Source of the DNA: Pseudo-nitzschia pungens
Taxonomy: Eukaryota; Bacillariophyta; Bacillariophyceae; Bacillariales; Bacillariaceae
Reading direction: 5' to 3'
Assembly (NCBI GenBank): GCA_037355855.1
Contig: CM074759.1
Coordinates: forward strand, 4,960,001-5,024,000
DNA: 64,000 nt
Shown: positions 11,035 to 21,058 of the stretch, piece by piece
Numbering within the stretch: position 1 is the first letter of the stretch
How the letters are laid out: every line of letters starts with the position of its first letter
Translations under genes and position numbers: made by a program
The notes under the pieces: model-generated
What the model was told of the DNA's origin: nothing
The model's input: only the letters and a program-made list of their open reading frames with translations
The model's database searches: none

Positions 11035-12050
11035 TCATGGGAGCCATACTAGGTCTCCATCGATGCTTCTTTTGGTACGTCCACCATGTTCATTGTGGAA
11101 GGTCTCCATAGCAGTGTTCATTGCTGCTTGGATGCAGGCTTGGAAGGACTCGTTGGTCGGTGTAGTAGTCTTTCCAGCGGGGGACCGATTGCTGTTGTTA
11201 GATCCCTTGTGGTGCTTGGAGAACTTGTTCTTAGGACATTCAGACCAGTCATGATTGTGGCCCGGAATCCGGCACAGATTGGATTTCTTCTTGTTTTTGT
11301 TCTGGCTGGACTTGTTGTTGGGGCCAGAGCGTTTTCGATTGGAACTGCTAGAATTGTTGGAACGTCTTCCATTATTCTTGTTGTTGTTCTTTTGTTTGCT
11401 GAGGCGATCGAGACTGCTCATGTGGTCGACGATGAACTGAGCAGTTGTTTCAGGGGTCAGCTTTAGATGGATGCAGACGTAGTCTTTGATCCAGCTGTTT
11501 GGATAACTGTGAAGGAGGATGGTCAGCGTCTGCAGGTGATCCAAGTTGGATGCAAAGCCATGGAGTTTAGCTGAATACTTGATTAAGGTCATAATTCGAT
11601 CGGTGTGGTCCTTGCAGGTGGATTCAATCTTCTTCTTGCATGCGCCGCTCAGTAGATAGACATGCATGATGTCTCTGGCATCCTCCGCATTGCAGTACAA
11701 CTTGATGAAGGCTTGAAAAGCTGAGGTGTATCCCTCTTTCGTAAGTGGGTAGACTCGCTGATTGTTGGCGCGAGTTGCTCTGGTTAACGCTCGCCACTTG
11801 GTCTGCGCGTCGACGCAGAGGCACCGGCCGAAGTAGCGGATTAGAGAGGTGTCCGGAATGGATAGGTCTTCTGCTGCGTTCAGGAAGGCCTCTTCGGTAT
11901 GGAGGAGTTCTTCTAGTCCCCCTTTGTTGGTGAATAAAGGGACTTTGACGCTGTTCGAGTGGTCTTCGGAATCGTAGGCTGATAGGGTTACGAGTTTGGG
12001 CTTCGAGCTGTCAAAGGAGCTCTTGTAGGCAATCGGTGGTTCTCTGTATG
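11035..12050 (-). pseudogene. Retrotransposon C gag-like region, start lost
   Basis: The frame encodes the gag block YCNAEDARDIMHVYL, a helical CA-like region, a basic Asn/Lys/Ser-rich stretch and the zinc-knuckle-like CRIPGHNHDWSEC (11236-11274). It ends DGDLVWLP and TGA at 11035-11037. Compared with element D, about 50 bp around the gag ATG are missing near 12045, so no start codon remains. The capsid and RNA-binding role is inferred from position and composition. The pol frame follows the TGA without a shift. Confidence 0.8.
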
Positions 12051-12163
12051 TTTGTCAGGGATACAAGGTGCCTCTGTTGTTGAGGATAAGGGGTCTCGAT
12101 GTTTTGTTTGATTAGTTGTTTTGTTCAGTACTGAATTCTACTGTTTTCTACGTTGAAGATAAA

Positions 12164-12175
12164 CAGTAATTACTG
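12164..12175 (-). promoter_or_regulatory. Palindrome at primer-binding-site position (element C)
   Basis: CAGTAATTACTG lies immediately internal to the 5' LTR, where gypsy elements normally have a tRNA-complementary site. With one base on each side it forms the 14-bp perfect palindrome ACAGTAATTACTGT. The identical palindrome occurs in element D at 56012-56025. Confidence 0.65.
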
Positions 12176-12431
12176 TGTTACACTCTAAGGTAGAAAATTG
12201 GGAGTAGTATAAATTGTGACTAAAGTTTTAACTCTTAAGAGAGCATTTCGATTTTTATGTGAACGTTTGAATACACACAAGCGCGCCGTGCTCATATTTG
12301 AATAACGGCGCACATGCATTGCTGGAGCGTCCGGCGTACAGTTTGAATATTTGTATTCAAACACCGGTCAGCTCGTATGTGGGATTCGGTTAATTATTTA
12401 ATCGTGGTTCATGCTACGCTAGCATGTCACA
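12176..12431 (-). repeat. 5' LTR of element C (256 bp)
   Basis: On the minus strand it starts TGTGACATGCTAGCG and ends TTAGAGTGTAACA. It shares the family block TAATTAACCGAATCCCAC, but its middle differs from A and D and contains GCGCGCC and GGCGCAC segments. It forms the artificial stop of the ORF at 12414-14789. Confidence 0.88.
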
Positions 12432-14789
12432 TGCCCCTCTGAAATTGCACAGAATTTGAAACAGATAGATGTATCCTTCACCATCAGTGAAGTACCAGTT
12501 GCCACAAACAGTCTGGGAGTATGGATAGAGTCTGCCATTCTGTATATCCTTGTGCTTTTTGCCCTGACAGGGAAAGGGGTAGACACACTGAACCACCAGG
12601 GTGAGGCAATGAAACAGTGATGACTTTGCTCCCATCGCATCTCGAAAAGGACGTCCGAACGTCCTGTCTCTCTCCCGATTACCTCCCATAGCAGGTCGCT
12701 TAGCAACCTGCTGGATTTCCTGACCAATTTGCCACAAAAAATCCATAAGAGAAGCCACAGTCTGCTTGATAATTGTTGCATCGGCTCCTGCTTTCTGGAA
12801 TGAATCAATATTGTACAGTTGACCAGTCTGACAGTGAATTCCAATTTCCAACACTCGATTGTCAATTGAGCGTCGGATATCATCTCCTTGCCTTGGCTTG
12901 CCACCATAGTTCAGTATGAACTTGAAAAGCTTGACAATATTGCCCCTGTATAACGACTTACATCGCTGGAAAATACCGGATCCCATTCGGATGACATCCA
13001 CCACGTTGGTCTCATCAATAGATTGGACATCCTCAGAGAAAATTCTAATGTGCGCCCGGCTTGAATTGATGGTAGGCGAGTTGCTGCAGCTGATGGTTCT
13101 CCAATGATCATAGTCAACCAAGCAACACGCTGAGTAAAAATCTGGATTGGAATATTCCACCTGGTAAATTTTATCCCTGGCACAGATAAAAAGGGAGGAC
13201 TGGACTTGCTTGAGCCTCAAGTATGATATCGGTGCCAGACACAGGCCTTCCCAGCGTGAATTGTTGACAGGAGAGAGAAGATCATCAAACGAGAAGTCCA
13301 TTGCCTCATTTGAGTCTGGAGGCAGAGATACATTTGGCTCTGGTGGAAGAGGGACCTCAGATATAACATTGGATGGTGATGGAATCTCGGGCAATTCAAT
13401 ACTTGGAGGAACGGAAGGACTTTGTTCATCATCTGATGCCACGGGTGAGGAACCACTTGTTCGATCAGTAGGTTGCGCTTTTCGCTTCTTGCCAGAGAGC
13501 AAAGTAGCCGTCAGTTTATCAACCTTCGACTTCATAGAAGCTTGGGAGGTGAACTCCAACCAGAACTTGAATACCTTGTACCGAACAGTCTGGAAGCGAA
13601 ATAAAGTGTTGGGGCGAGTGCTGTTGTAGATGACTGTCCTCTTTCTAGAAACATCCTCTTCCAAACCTTTGAAAGACCGGGAGATAATATGTGCCTTGGT
13701 ATCTTCATCGAATGCAGACGATCGAACCTTCATAGCCAGGGGAAGATTCATCGGAGAATTACCCAAGCACTCTTTGCGAATGAAGTCAGGGCGTAAATTC
13801 TCAATGTCATTGAGGGTTTGGAAAACAAAACAGATATCAGCCAATAGGGAAATGTACATGGATCGGCCGGTCAACTCAGTGCAACTGTCCATGAGAAACT
13901 GCATCGAAACCTTTTCCTTATCAATCTTGTCGTAGTCAGGAACCTGGGGAAGATCTGTCTTGAATATAATGTCAAACAAGGTGTATCCCAACTGTATGTG
14001 CTGAATGGATAGCCACATCCTTTTTCGTAGACTAGGCATTAGATGATAACCAACTAGTGCTCCACCTCGCATGGTAAAGTGACCCGTGTTGGAAGCGACC
14101 TGTTTGAAATCTTCACTGCCATCAACACCGTCAATTACAAATTCTCTTGGGGTTGAGACGGAGCGACGACCAAATGCAGATAGAGTACCAGCTTCTGACT
14201 TTTCCAGATAGTGGTAAAGCAGAACCACAGAGCCCTCTAGGGATCCCACCAACGAATGGCCGTCAATCATATCTTCTCTTTCTGGTGAAACATACTGGAT
14301 GTTGAATTCACCTTTGCCAGTGGCTCCACGCACCTTCCAGGTTCGAACACGATGAAGAAACTCAATCAGAGACGCACAACCCGATCCCTTTTGCAATACT
14401 ATTGCACAGTTGAGAGCGTCTTGGAAGAAGTGGACCTTTTGTTTAGAAGGGGCGGCCCAACTTTGAACCATACCAAAGAATCCAAGAGACGGAAAAATGG
14501 AGAGCATCATTTGTTGGGCTTTCAATAATGCGATTTGCATTGACTCTTCATCGAGTGTCTGGGGGAAGCACATGATCTTCATCATAGCTTGGTACTCCTC
14601 CGAAGTCGGCGGCACCTGAGGAAAGTGCTTGGAGAGGGTAAGTCGCAGATCACAATCACGAAAAATTGTTGGTTGGGTGTTCGTGTTCGGAGTAGAGGGG
14701 GAGAGACGTTCCTGAATAGTATCGAGGACTATCGATGGATGAACCAGTTTAGGACGGCCGACCGGTGAGTATTTCGTGGCTGAAGACAT
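12414..14789 (-). CDS. Unrecognised 791-aa protein, C-terminus cut by LTR
   Basis: This is a long intron-free ORF starting at ATG 14789; an in-frame TTG lies slightly upstream. The last codons (CDMLA and stop) come from the LTR of element C, so the native C-terminus is lost. I recognise no family. What is visible is an N-terminal low-complexity leader and a helical region of about 330 residues with aromatic clusters (FFGMVQSWAAP, MWLSIQHIQLGY). A Ser/Pro-rich disordered stretch follows (about residues 445-515), and then a second ordered region with several Cys and His residues (GIHCQTGQLYNI, LVVQCVYPFPCQGKK). Upstream on the same strand is a repeat leader of the type that precedes ORF1 of LINE-1. 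This suggests it is a first ORF of a mobile element rather than a host gene, but no enzymatic motif supports that. Confidence 0.6.
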   Translation of the reverse strand: MSSATKYSPVGRPKLVHPSIVLDTIQERLSPSTPNTNTQPTIFRDCDLRLTLSKHFPQVPPTSEEYQAMMKIMCFPQTLDEESMQIALLKAQQMMLSIFPSLGFFGMVQSWAAPSKQKVHFFQDALNCAIVLQKGSGCASLIEFLHRVRTWKVRGATGKGEFNIQYVSPEREDMIDGHSLVGSLEGSVVLLYHYLEKSEAGTLSAFGRRSVSTPREFVIDGVDGSEDFKQVASNTGHFTMRGGALVGYHLMPSLRKRMWLSIQHIQLGYTLFDIIFKTDLPQVPDYDKIDKEKVSMQFLMDSCTELTGRSMYISLLADICFVFQTLNDIENLRPDFIRKECLGNSPMNLPLAMKVRSSAFDEDTKAHIISRSFKGLEEDVSRKRTVIYNSTRPNTLFRFQTVRYKVFKFWLEFTSQASMKSKVDKLTATLLSGKKRKAQPTDRTSGSSPVASDDEQSPSVPPSIELPEIPSPSNVISEVPLPPEPNVSLPPDSNEAMDFSFDDLLSPVNNSRWEGLCLAPISYLRLKQVQSSLFICARDKIYQVEYSNPDFYSACCLVDYDHWRTISCSNSPTINSSRAHIRIFSEDVQSIDETNVVDVIRMGSGIFQRCKSLYRGNIVKLFKFILNYGGKPRQGDDIRRSIDNRVLEIGIHCQTGQLYNIDSFQKAGADATIIKQTVASLMDFLWQIGQEIQQVAKRPAMGGNRERDRTFGRPFRDAMGAKSSLFHCLTLVVQCVYPFPCQGKKHKDIQNGRLYPYSQTVCGNWYFTDGEGYIYLFQILCNFRGACDMLA

Positions 14790-14839
14790 GATAGGCAATG
14801 TTGCTTGAGAAGGCGACGGAGGTGGGAAGAAAATTCATT

Positions 14840-15150
14840 GAACGACGCAAAGAAAATTTATGGGTGGACACAATGGAGGTGCGAGATAGAGGTGCAAAGG
14901 ATGTTTGACGGAAGAATATTCGTGGGTGGAGGCGATGTAGGTGCGGGATAGAGGTGCAAAGAATATTCGTCGGAGGACGCGATGGAGGTGCGGGATAGAG
15001 GTGCGAAGAATATTTGTCGGAGGACACGATGGAGGTGCGGGATAGAGGTGCGGGAATAGTCGTCGGAGGTGCGAAGAATATTCGTCGGTGGACGCGATGG
15101 AGGTGTGGGATAGAGTTGCGGGGAATGGTCATCGGAGGTGCAAAGATAAT
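14840..15150 (-). repeat. Minisatellite of about 45-60-bp units upstream of the 791-aa ORF
   Basis: At least five degenerate units contain GATGGAGGTGCGGGATAGAGGTGC-like sequence (given here only as the core GGATAGAGGTGC) followed by GAAGAATATTCGTCGG. The motif GAGGTGC recurs at 22978-23640, beyond element T. Confidence 0.75.
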
Positions 15151-15239
15151 TAGGAGAATTAAAAAGAAATGTATCAGTGGATGATTATTATTAGGAGAGG
15201 GCAAGAACATTCCATTCTGTTATATAACACTTACAGTGT

Positions 15240-16026
15240 GGTGGATGTTGATATTGGATCAGTTGAACCGGTCTTAAGAAAAAAGAGGTGCTGGTTGAAC
15301 TATCGTGTCGCCTGTCAGTAAAAAACAAGGGCTTTAGTAGACAAACTTAGGGACAGGGGGATATCAATGACAGGGCACACTTAAAAGGCTCAGGAGGGAA
15401 CTTGAAGTTCAAACTTGCGAGTACTTAAAAGTGGAAACAGTATCCAGGGGCAATTGGCTTGAAAACAGGAATCTTGAATGATGCACTTAAAGACCAGGGA
15501 AGCTGCTTGCTTGAAAACAGACACGAGAGTCTAGAACAATTAGGGGCCAGGGGAAGCTGCTTGGTTGAAAACAGGGGCTTTGGTAGAAACACCTAAGAAC
15601 CGGGGGGAGGCTTGTGTCTTGAAAAGAGTGTCGAACTTGAAGTTCAACTCGGGGTTGCTTAATAGCAGAAACACTTAGGGATCAGGGAACTCACGCGAAC
15701 AATTAAGGGTCCAGGGAAGGTGCTCGGTTGAAAACAGGGGCTTTGGTAGAAACACTTAAGGACTGGGAGAAGGCTTGTGTCTTGAAAACAGTGTCGAACT
15801 TGAAGTTCGACTCAGGGGTGGTATATAGCAAAGTCACTTAGGGATCGGGGAACTCACGAACACTTAGGAACCAGGGAAGCTGCTTGCTTGAAAACAGGGG
15901 CTCTAGTAGAAACACTTAGGGACCGGGGGAGGCTTGTGTCTTGAAAACAGTGTCGAACTTGAAGTTAGACTCGGGGGTGGTATATAGCAAAGTCACTTAG
16001 GGATCGGGGAACTCGCGAACACTTAG
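15240..16026 (-). repeat. LINE-type repeat leader, proximal part (minus strand)
   Basis: On the minus strand this consists of degenerate units with CCCTAAGTGTTTCTACTAAAG, CCTGTTTTCAAGCAAGCAGC and TTGAACTTCAAGTT. The same blocks in the same order occur on the plus strand at 44640-45480 in LINE-1, for instance the GGATACTGTTTCCACTT and CCCTCCTGAGCC segments. Three nearly identical 220-bp-scale units are seen at about 15540-16020. The leader is interrupted at 16027 by element T and resumes at 22739. No coding potential is seen. Confidence 0.82.
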
Positions 16027-16050
16027 CGTCCGAAAACTGGTTCGCGACCC
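16027..16050 (+). repeat. Left terminal inverted repeat of element T
   Basis: 24 bp beginning CGTCCGAAAACTGGTTCGCG, the exact complement of 22715-22738. Confidence 0.92.
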
Positions 16051-16096
16051 ATCGCGACCAATCGCGACCGGATCGCGACCCAATCGCGACTTGTCT
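16044..16096 (+). repeat. Subterminal TCGCGACC repeats, left end of T
   Basis: Five copies of TCGCGAC(C) follow at roughly 8-12-bp spacing (TTCGCGACCCATCGCGACC and onward). Subterminal repeats of this kind often bind transposase in DNA transposons (established); that role here is inferred. Confidence 0.75.
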
Positions 16097-16426
16097 AAAA
16101 AAAATTCGACCCCAATTTTTTATTTCACAACCTTTTTTCCATTATTCTCCACTTTTTTCCATTATTCTCAACCACATTTCTCCCTTTTCTCAACTCCCCC
16201 AACGTGTCGACGGAAATGTTCTGTTCTAGACCCTGACATTCAGTCCCTCTTCACACTTTCATTCCATTTTACACATTTGACACACTTGACTCAACACAAC
16301 AAATAATTTTTAATCCAATTTACTTCAATCACACCAAAGTGTTACGTCGTGCACCTTTGTGAACTTTTTTTTTCAGTGGTGTCACATCACATACCGGGAC
16401 ATCGCATCACAAAAACACACACCACC

Positions 16427-16846
16427 ATGCCGAAAGCTTCGTCGGACCCAAGGCACTTTGCCAATGAGCCCAGAATACCCAAGACATTCCATTGTCGCAA
16501 CTGCATTGCCTCTGGAAGAAGAAGAAAATCAAAATCCTTCAAGGGATACAAACAAGAATCGAGCCACTTTCACACCTACCGATACGTATCTCAAGGCCTC
16601 TCCAGGCATCTCTATTCCAACAGCGATTGCCGAACTTATTATGTTAAGAACGATCTTATGGATTTTATTTCTTCTGCGAAAGCCGAAGTCACCCTCCCTT
16701 TGGTCCGACACACACCATCACAGTATGGACTGACAATGACACCAAGCAGCAAGCAGCAACACGTCGATAATACAGGGGGGACAGCAAGCAGCAGCAACGC
16801 GTCGATAATACAGGGGGGACAGCAAGCAGCAGCAACGCGTCGATAA
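16427..16846 (+). CDS. Remnant zinc-finger-like ORF in element T, truncated into array
   Basis: ATG 16427 has a good context (ACCACCATG). The first 100 or so residues are non-repetitive and basic, with FHCRNC (a CxxC pair) and then GLSRHLYSNSDC, a His/Cys arrangement like N-terminal zinc fingers of large eukaryotic transposases. From about 16735 the frame runs into the minisatellite (SSKQQHVDNTGG and similar) and stops at 16846. The natural protein has therefore lost everything downstream. It is probably the vestige of the element's own transposase. I cannot assign a superfamily. Confidence 0.45.
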   Translation: MPKASSDPRHFANEPRIPKTFHCRNCIASGRRRKSKSFKGYKQESSHFHTYRYVSQGLSRHLYSNSDCRTYYVKNDLMDFISSAKAEVTLPLVRHTPSQYGLTMTPSSKQQHVDNTGGTASSSNASIIQGGQQAAATRR

Positions 16847-18480
16847 TACAGGGGGGGGGCAGCAAGCAGCAACGCGTCGATAAAACAGCAAGCAGCAGCA
16901 ACGCGTTGATAATACAGGGGGGGGACAGCAAGCAGCAGCAACGCGTCGATAATACAGGGGGGGACAGCAAGCAGCAGCAACGCGTCGATAATACAGGGGG
17001 GGACAGCAAGCAGCAGCAACGCGTCGATAATACCCCCCAGCAAGCAGCAACGCGTCGATAAAACAGCAAGCAGCAGCAACGCGTCGATAATACAGGGGGG
17101 GACAGCAAGCAGCAGCAACGCGTCGATAATACAGGGGGGGACAGCAAGCAGCAGCAACGCGTCGATAATACCCCCCAGCAAGCAGCAACGCGTCGATAAA
17201 ACAGCAAGCAGCAGCAACGCGTCGATAATACAGGGGGGGACAGCAAGCAGCAGCAACGCGTCAATAATACAGGGGGGGACAGCAAGCAGCAGCAACGCGT
17301 CGATAATACAAACAGCAACGCGTCGATAATACAAACAGCAACGCGTCGATAATACAGGGGGGGGACAGCAAGCAGCAGCAACGCGTCGATGATACAGGGG
17401 GGGACAGCAAGCAGCAACAAGCAGCAACACGTGGATAATACAGGGGGGACAGCAAGCAGCAGCAACGCGTCGATAATACAGGGGGGGGACAGCAAGCAGC
17501 GGCAACGCGTCGATAATACAGGGGGGAACAGCAAGGAGCAGCAACGCGTCGATATTACAGGGGGGACAGCAAGCAGCAACGCGTCGATAATACAGGGGGG
17601 ACCAGCAAGCAGCAAGCAGCAACGCGTCGATAATACAGGGGGGGACAGCAAGCAGCAGCAACGCGTCGATAATACAAACAGCAACGCGTCGATAATACAG
17701 GGGGGACAACAAGCAGCAACCAACGCGTCGATAATACAAACAGCAACGCGTCGATAATACAGGGGGGACAGCAAGCAGCAACGCGTTGATAATACAAGCA
17801 ATGCGTCGATAATACAAACAGCAACGCGTCGATAATACAAGCAACGCGTCGATAATACAGGGGGAACAGCAAGCAGCAGCAACGCGTCGATAATACAAAC
17901 GCGTCGATAATACAGGGGGGACAGCAAGCAGCAGCAACGCGTCGATAATACAAGCAACGCGTCGATAATACAGGGGGGACAGCAAGCAGCAGCAACGCGT
18001 CGATAATACAGGGGGGGACAGCAAGCAGCAAGCAGCAACGCGTCGATAATACAGGGGGGGACAGCAAGCAGCAGCAACGCGTCGATAATACAGGGGGGAC
18101 AGCACGCAGCAACGCGTCGGTAATACAAGCAACGCGTCGATAATACAAGCAACGCGTCGGTAATACAAGCAACGCGTCGATATTACAGGGGGGACAGCAA
18201 GCAGCAACGCGTCGATAATACAAGCAACGCGTCGATAATACAAGCAACGCGTCGATAATACAAGCAACGCGTCGATAATACAAGCAACGCGTTGATAATA
18301 CAAGCAACGCGTCGATATTACAGGGGGGACAGCAAGCAGCAGCAACGCGTCGATAATACAAGCAACGCGTCAATAATACAGGGGGGACAGCAAGCAGCAA
18401 CGCGTCGATAATACAAGCAACGCGTCGATAATACAGGGGGAACAGGAAGGACCAAGCAGCAGCAATGCGTCAAACCCCAA
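16738..18480. repeat. Minisatellite array with ACGCGT core, units 20-38 bp
   Basis: About 60 units share GCAACGCGTCGATAATACA. Short units (20 bp, CAAGCAACGCGTCGATAATA) alternate with longer ones carrying GGGGGGACAGCAAGCAGCAG insertions. The run at 18190-18310 is almost pure 20-bp units. Because units vary in length by amounts that usually avoid stops, several long ORFs appear on the minus strand with YYRRVA and LSTRCC periodicity; I treat them as artefacts. Each unit keeps an ACGCGT (MluI) site. Confidence 0.9.
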
Positions 18481-18539
18481 CGATAATACAGGGGGGATAA
18501 TACACGAGAATATTTTTAAAGAACTATCGCCGTCTTTCA

Positions 18540-18850
18540 ATCGTATCGGTCGTTCGTCGTTCCCCTCGTCGTCGTCGTCCTTGAAATCGTCGTTGCTCTT
18601 CGTTTCGATCGTGTTTGTTGTCCTTGAAGTCGTCGTTGCTCTTCGCTTCGATCGTCTTCGTCGTTGCTCTTTGCTACGATCTGTGTGTGGTTGTACAAAA
18701 TAAACAACGGGCGGTTAGTCGTCATCGTCGTCCCCGTCGTCGGCGTCCTCAGCTCGCTCGTCATCGTCGTCCCCCTCTTCTACGATCGTACCTTCGTCGT
18801 ACCTTTTAGTGTCTTTGGTCTTCGTTGTTCCGATCGTCTTTGTCGTCCTC
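18540..18850. repeat. Left arm of internal inverted duplication in T
   Basis: Segments such as CCTTGAAGTCGTCGTTGCTC followed by TTCGCTTCGATCGTC reappear as complements at 21930-22235. The arms themselves are tandem variants of a 40-50-bp unit rich in TCGTCG. Confidence 0.7.
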
Positions 18851-19635
18851 TGCAGGTTCGTTCGCGCGTCGTACTCGTAGATATCTGGGTAAGCCAGGTG
18901 ATTCGAGGACTGCAGCCCACCCTACCTTGATAGCAAAAGAAAACGGTAACAAGGATTTCAAGAGTGATCAGTTCTATACTTTCTTTGCCGTTTGTCTCTC
19001 CAAGATGGTACCAGGCGCCTCGCGGTTCACTTTAAACTGGACCGGCCAGAAAATTCCAACGCTGAAAAATGAAAATTATGACACATCCTCCACGAGGGAG
19101 ATGTGGGGCGGAAAATCGAACAACAAAATTCACCGCGATGATGCACATAATGTACGTAGGTAACAGTACTGTTTGTACAGGCTGACTGGAAAAAATGACA
19201 GTAATGTACGTAGATTACAGTACTAAGTCTACAGTCTTAGTAAAAGAAAAAATGACATGTCTGCATACATAGTACCTAGTAGTACGTATGTATGCATAGA
19301 CAGAGGATGTGTAGGTTTCCAGTACGGTGTATACTGTATGTACGGTACTGGTACAAATCTTTTGGCGCGAAGCGGTGGAGGTACAGTACCTTACTGTTGG
19401 TGGTACATATTATACACGATGCGCCTTCCCCGAGATCGTAGTAGCATTATAGCATAGAGAGAACAACCTTCTGTCAGTAGTAGATAGTAATAGTGGCACC
19501 ATTGGGTGCACAGAATGTGGTGTTGCCAGTTCAAGTCCCATCATGGGAATGTCTTTTGCTACATCACGATTCAATAGCAATATTTTGGCTGCGAAGTACA
19601 TGTCACAATAAGTGAGCTATTCAGCTATTCAACCA

Positions 19636-21058
19636 AATATTAATTATTCAGTGGTGACATCCATACCATTGGTGATTTTTGAATACTTCTTTTTGAATAC
19701 TCTTACCCATGGATAGGATGAGGTATATTCACACTGGAATCACACAAATATTGGCCAGAATCATTCAGATATGTGATTTGGTAATTTTTTCTAGTAAATT
19801 CTGCAGTAGTGGACCAAATATTAATTATTCAGTGGTGACATCCAAATTATTGGTGATTTTTGAATACTTCTTTTTGAATACTCTTGCCCATGCATAGGAT
19901 GAGAAATATTCTCACTGGAATCACACACAGATTGGCCAGATTCATTCAGATATGTGATTTGGTACTTTTTTCTAGTAGATTCCGCAGTAGTGGACCAAAT
20001 ATTTTAATTATTCAGTGGTGACATCCAAATTAGTGGTGATTTTTGAATACTTCTTTTTGAATACTCTTCCCCATGCACAGGATGAGAAATATTCACACTG
20101 GAATCACACAACTATTGGCCAGATTCATTCAGATATTTGATTTTAGAGTATTTTCTACTAAATGCTGAGGTACTGGGCCAAATATTGATTATTCAGTGGT
20201 GCCATCCAAATTATTGGTGATTTTTGAATACTTCTTTTTGCATACTCTTGCCCATGGATAGGATGAGAAATATTCACACTGGAATCACACAAAGATTGGC
20301 CACATTCATTCAGATATTTGATTTTACAGTATTTTCTAGTACATGCCGCAGTACTGGGCCAAATATTAATTATTCAGTGGTGACATCCAAACTTTCAATG
20401 ATTTTTGAATACTTCTTTTTGAATACTCTTGCCCATGCACAGTATGAGGAATATTCACATTGGAATCACACAAATATTGGCCAGATTTGTTCAGATATTT
20501 GATTTGGTACTTTTTTCTAGTAATTTCTGCAGTAGTGGACCAAATATTAATTATTCAGTGGTGACACCCAAATTATAGGTGATTTTTGAATACTTCTTTT
20601 TGAATAGTCTTGCCCATGCATAGGATGAGGTATATTCACACTGGAATCACACAAAGATTGGCCACATTCATTCAGATATGTGATTTGGTACTTTTTTCTA
20701 GTAGTGAATTTTCCAGAAGTGGACCAAATATTAATTATTCAGTGGTGACACCCAAATTATAGGTGATTTTTGAATACTTCTTTTTGCATACTCTTGCCCA
20801 TGCATATGATGAGGAATATTCACACTGGAATCACAGGAATACTGACCAGATTCATTCAGGTATGTGATTTGGTACTTTTTTCTAGTAGATTCCGCAGTAG
20901 TGGACCAAATATTTTAATTATTCAGTGGTGACACCCAAACTATTGGTGATTTTTGAATACTTCTTTTTGCATACTCTTGCCCATGCATAGGATGAGAAAT
21001 ATTCACATTGGAATCACACAAAGATTGACCACATTCATTCAGATATTTGATTTGATGG
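19636..21058. repeat. 181-bp satellite, about eight units
   Basis: The marker GTGGTGACATCC or GTGGTGACACCC recurs at 19651, 19832, 20015, 20196, 20377, 20558, 20742 and 20925, a spacing of 181-184 bp. Each unit carries TTTTTGAATACTTCTTTTTG, CCCATGCATAGGATGAG and ATTCACACTGGAATCACAC. It is AT-rich with no ORF. Satellite expansion inside a TIR element is unusual. Confidence 0.92.

Larger units (their letters stand above)
8759..12431 (-). mobile_element. Ty3/gypsy-type retrotransposon C, 3'-truncated, minus strand
   Basis: Reading on the minus strand: 5' LTR (12431-12176), palindromic primer-site region, gag, then protease, RT and the start of RNase H. Homology stops at about 8759, just after the RNase H Glu motif (EKELLAIV). 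The rest of RNase H, integrase and the 3' LTR are missing. Its LTR lies in the end of the ORF at 12414-14789. Several in-frame TGA codons show it is dead. Confidence 0.9.

Noticed and set aside
16639..18400. Several very long minus-strand ORFs (up to 568 codons) rich in Cys, Arg and Tyr
   Set aside because: They are translations of the minisatellite array; all have array periodicity and no non-repeat core, so I do not list them as genes.
16738..18480. Resemblance to a CRISPR array (short repeats with variable spacers)
   Set aside because: Spacers are themselves repeats, unit length varies, and the setting is a eukaryotic nuclear genome with introns and retrotransposons.
19500..19570. tRNA-like B-box (GTTCAAGTCCCATCATGGG)
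   Set aside because: The flanking bases do not form T-arm or acceptor stems and I find no matching A-box, so it is neither a tRNA nor a clear SINE.
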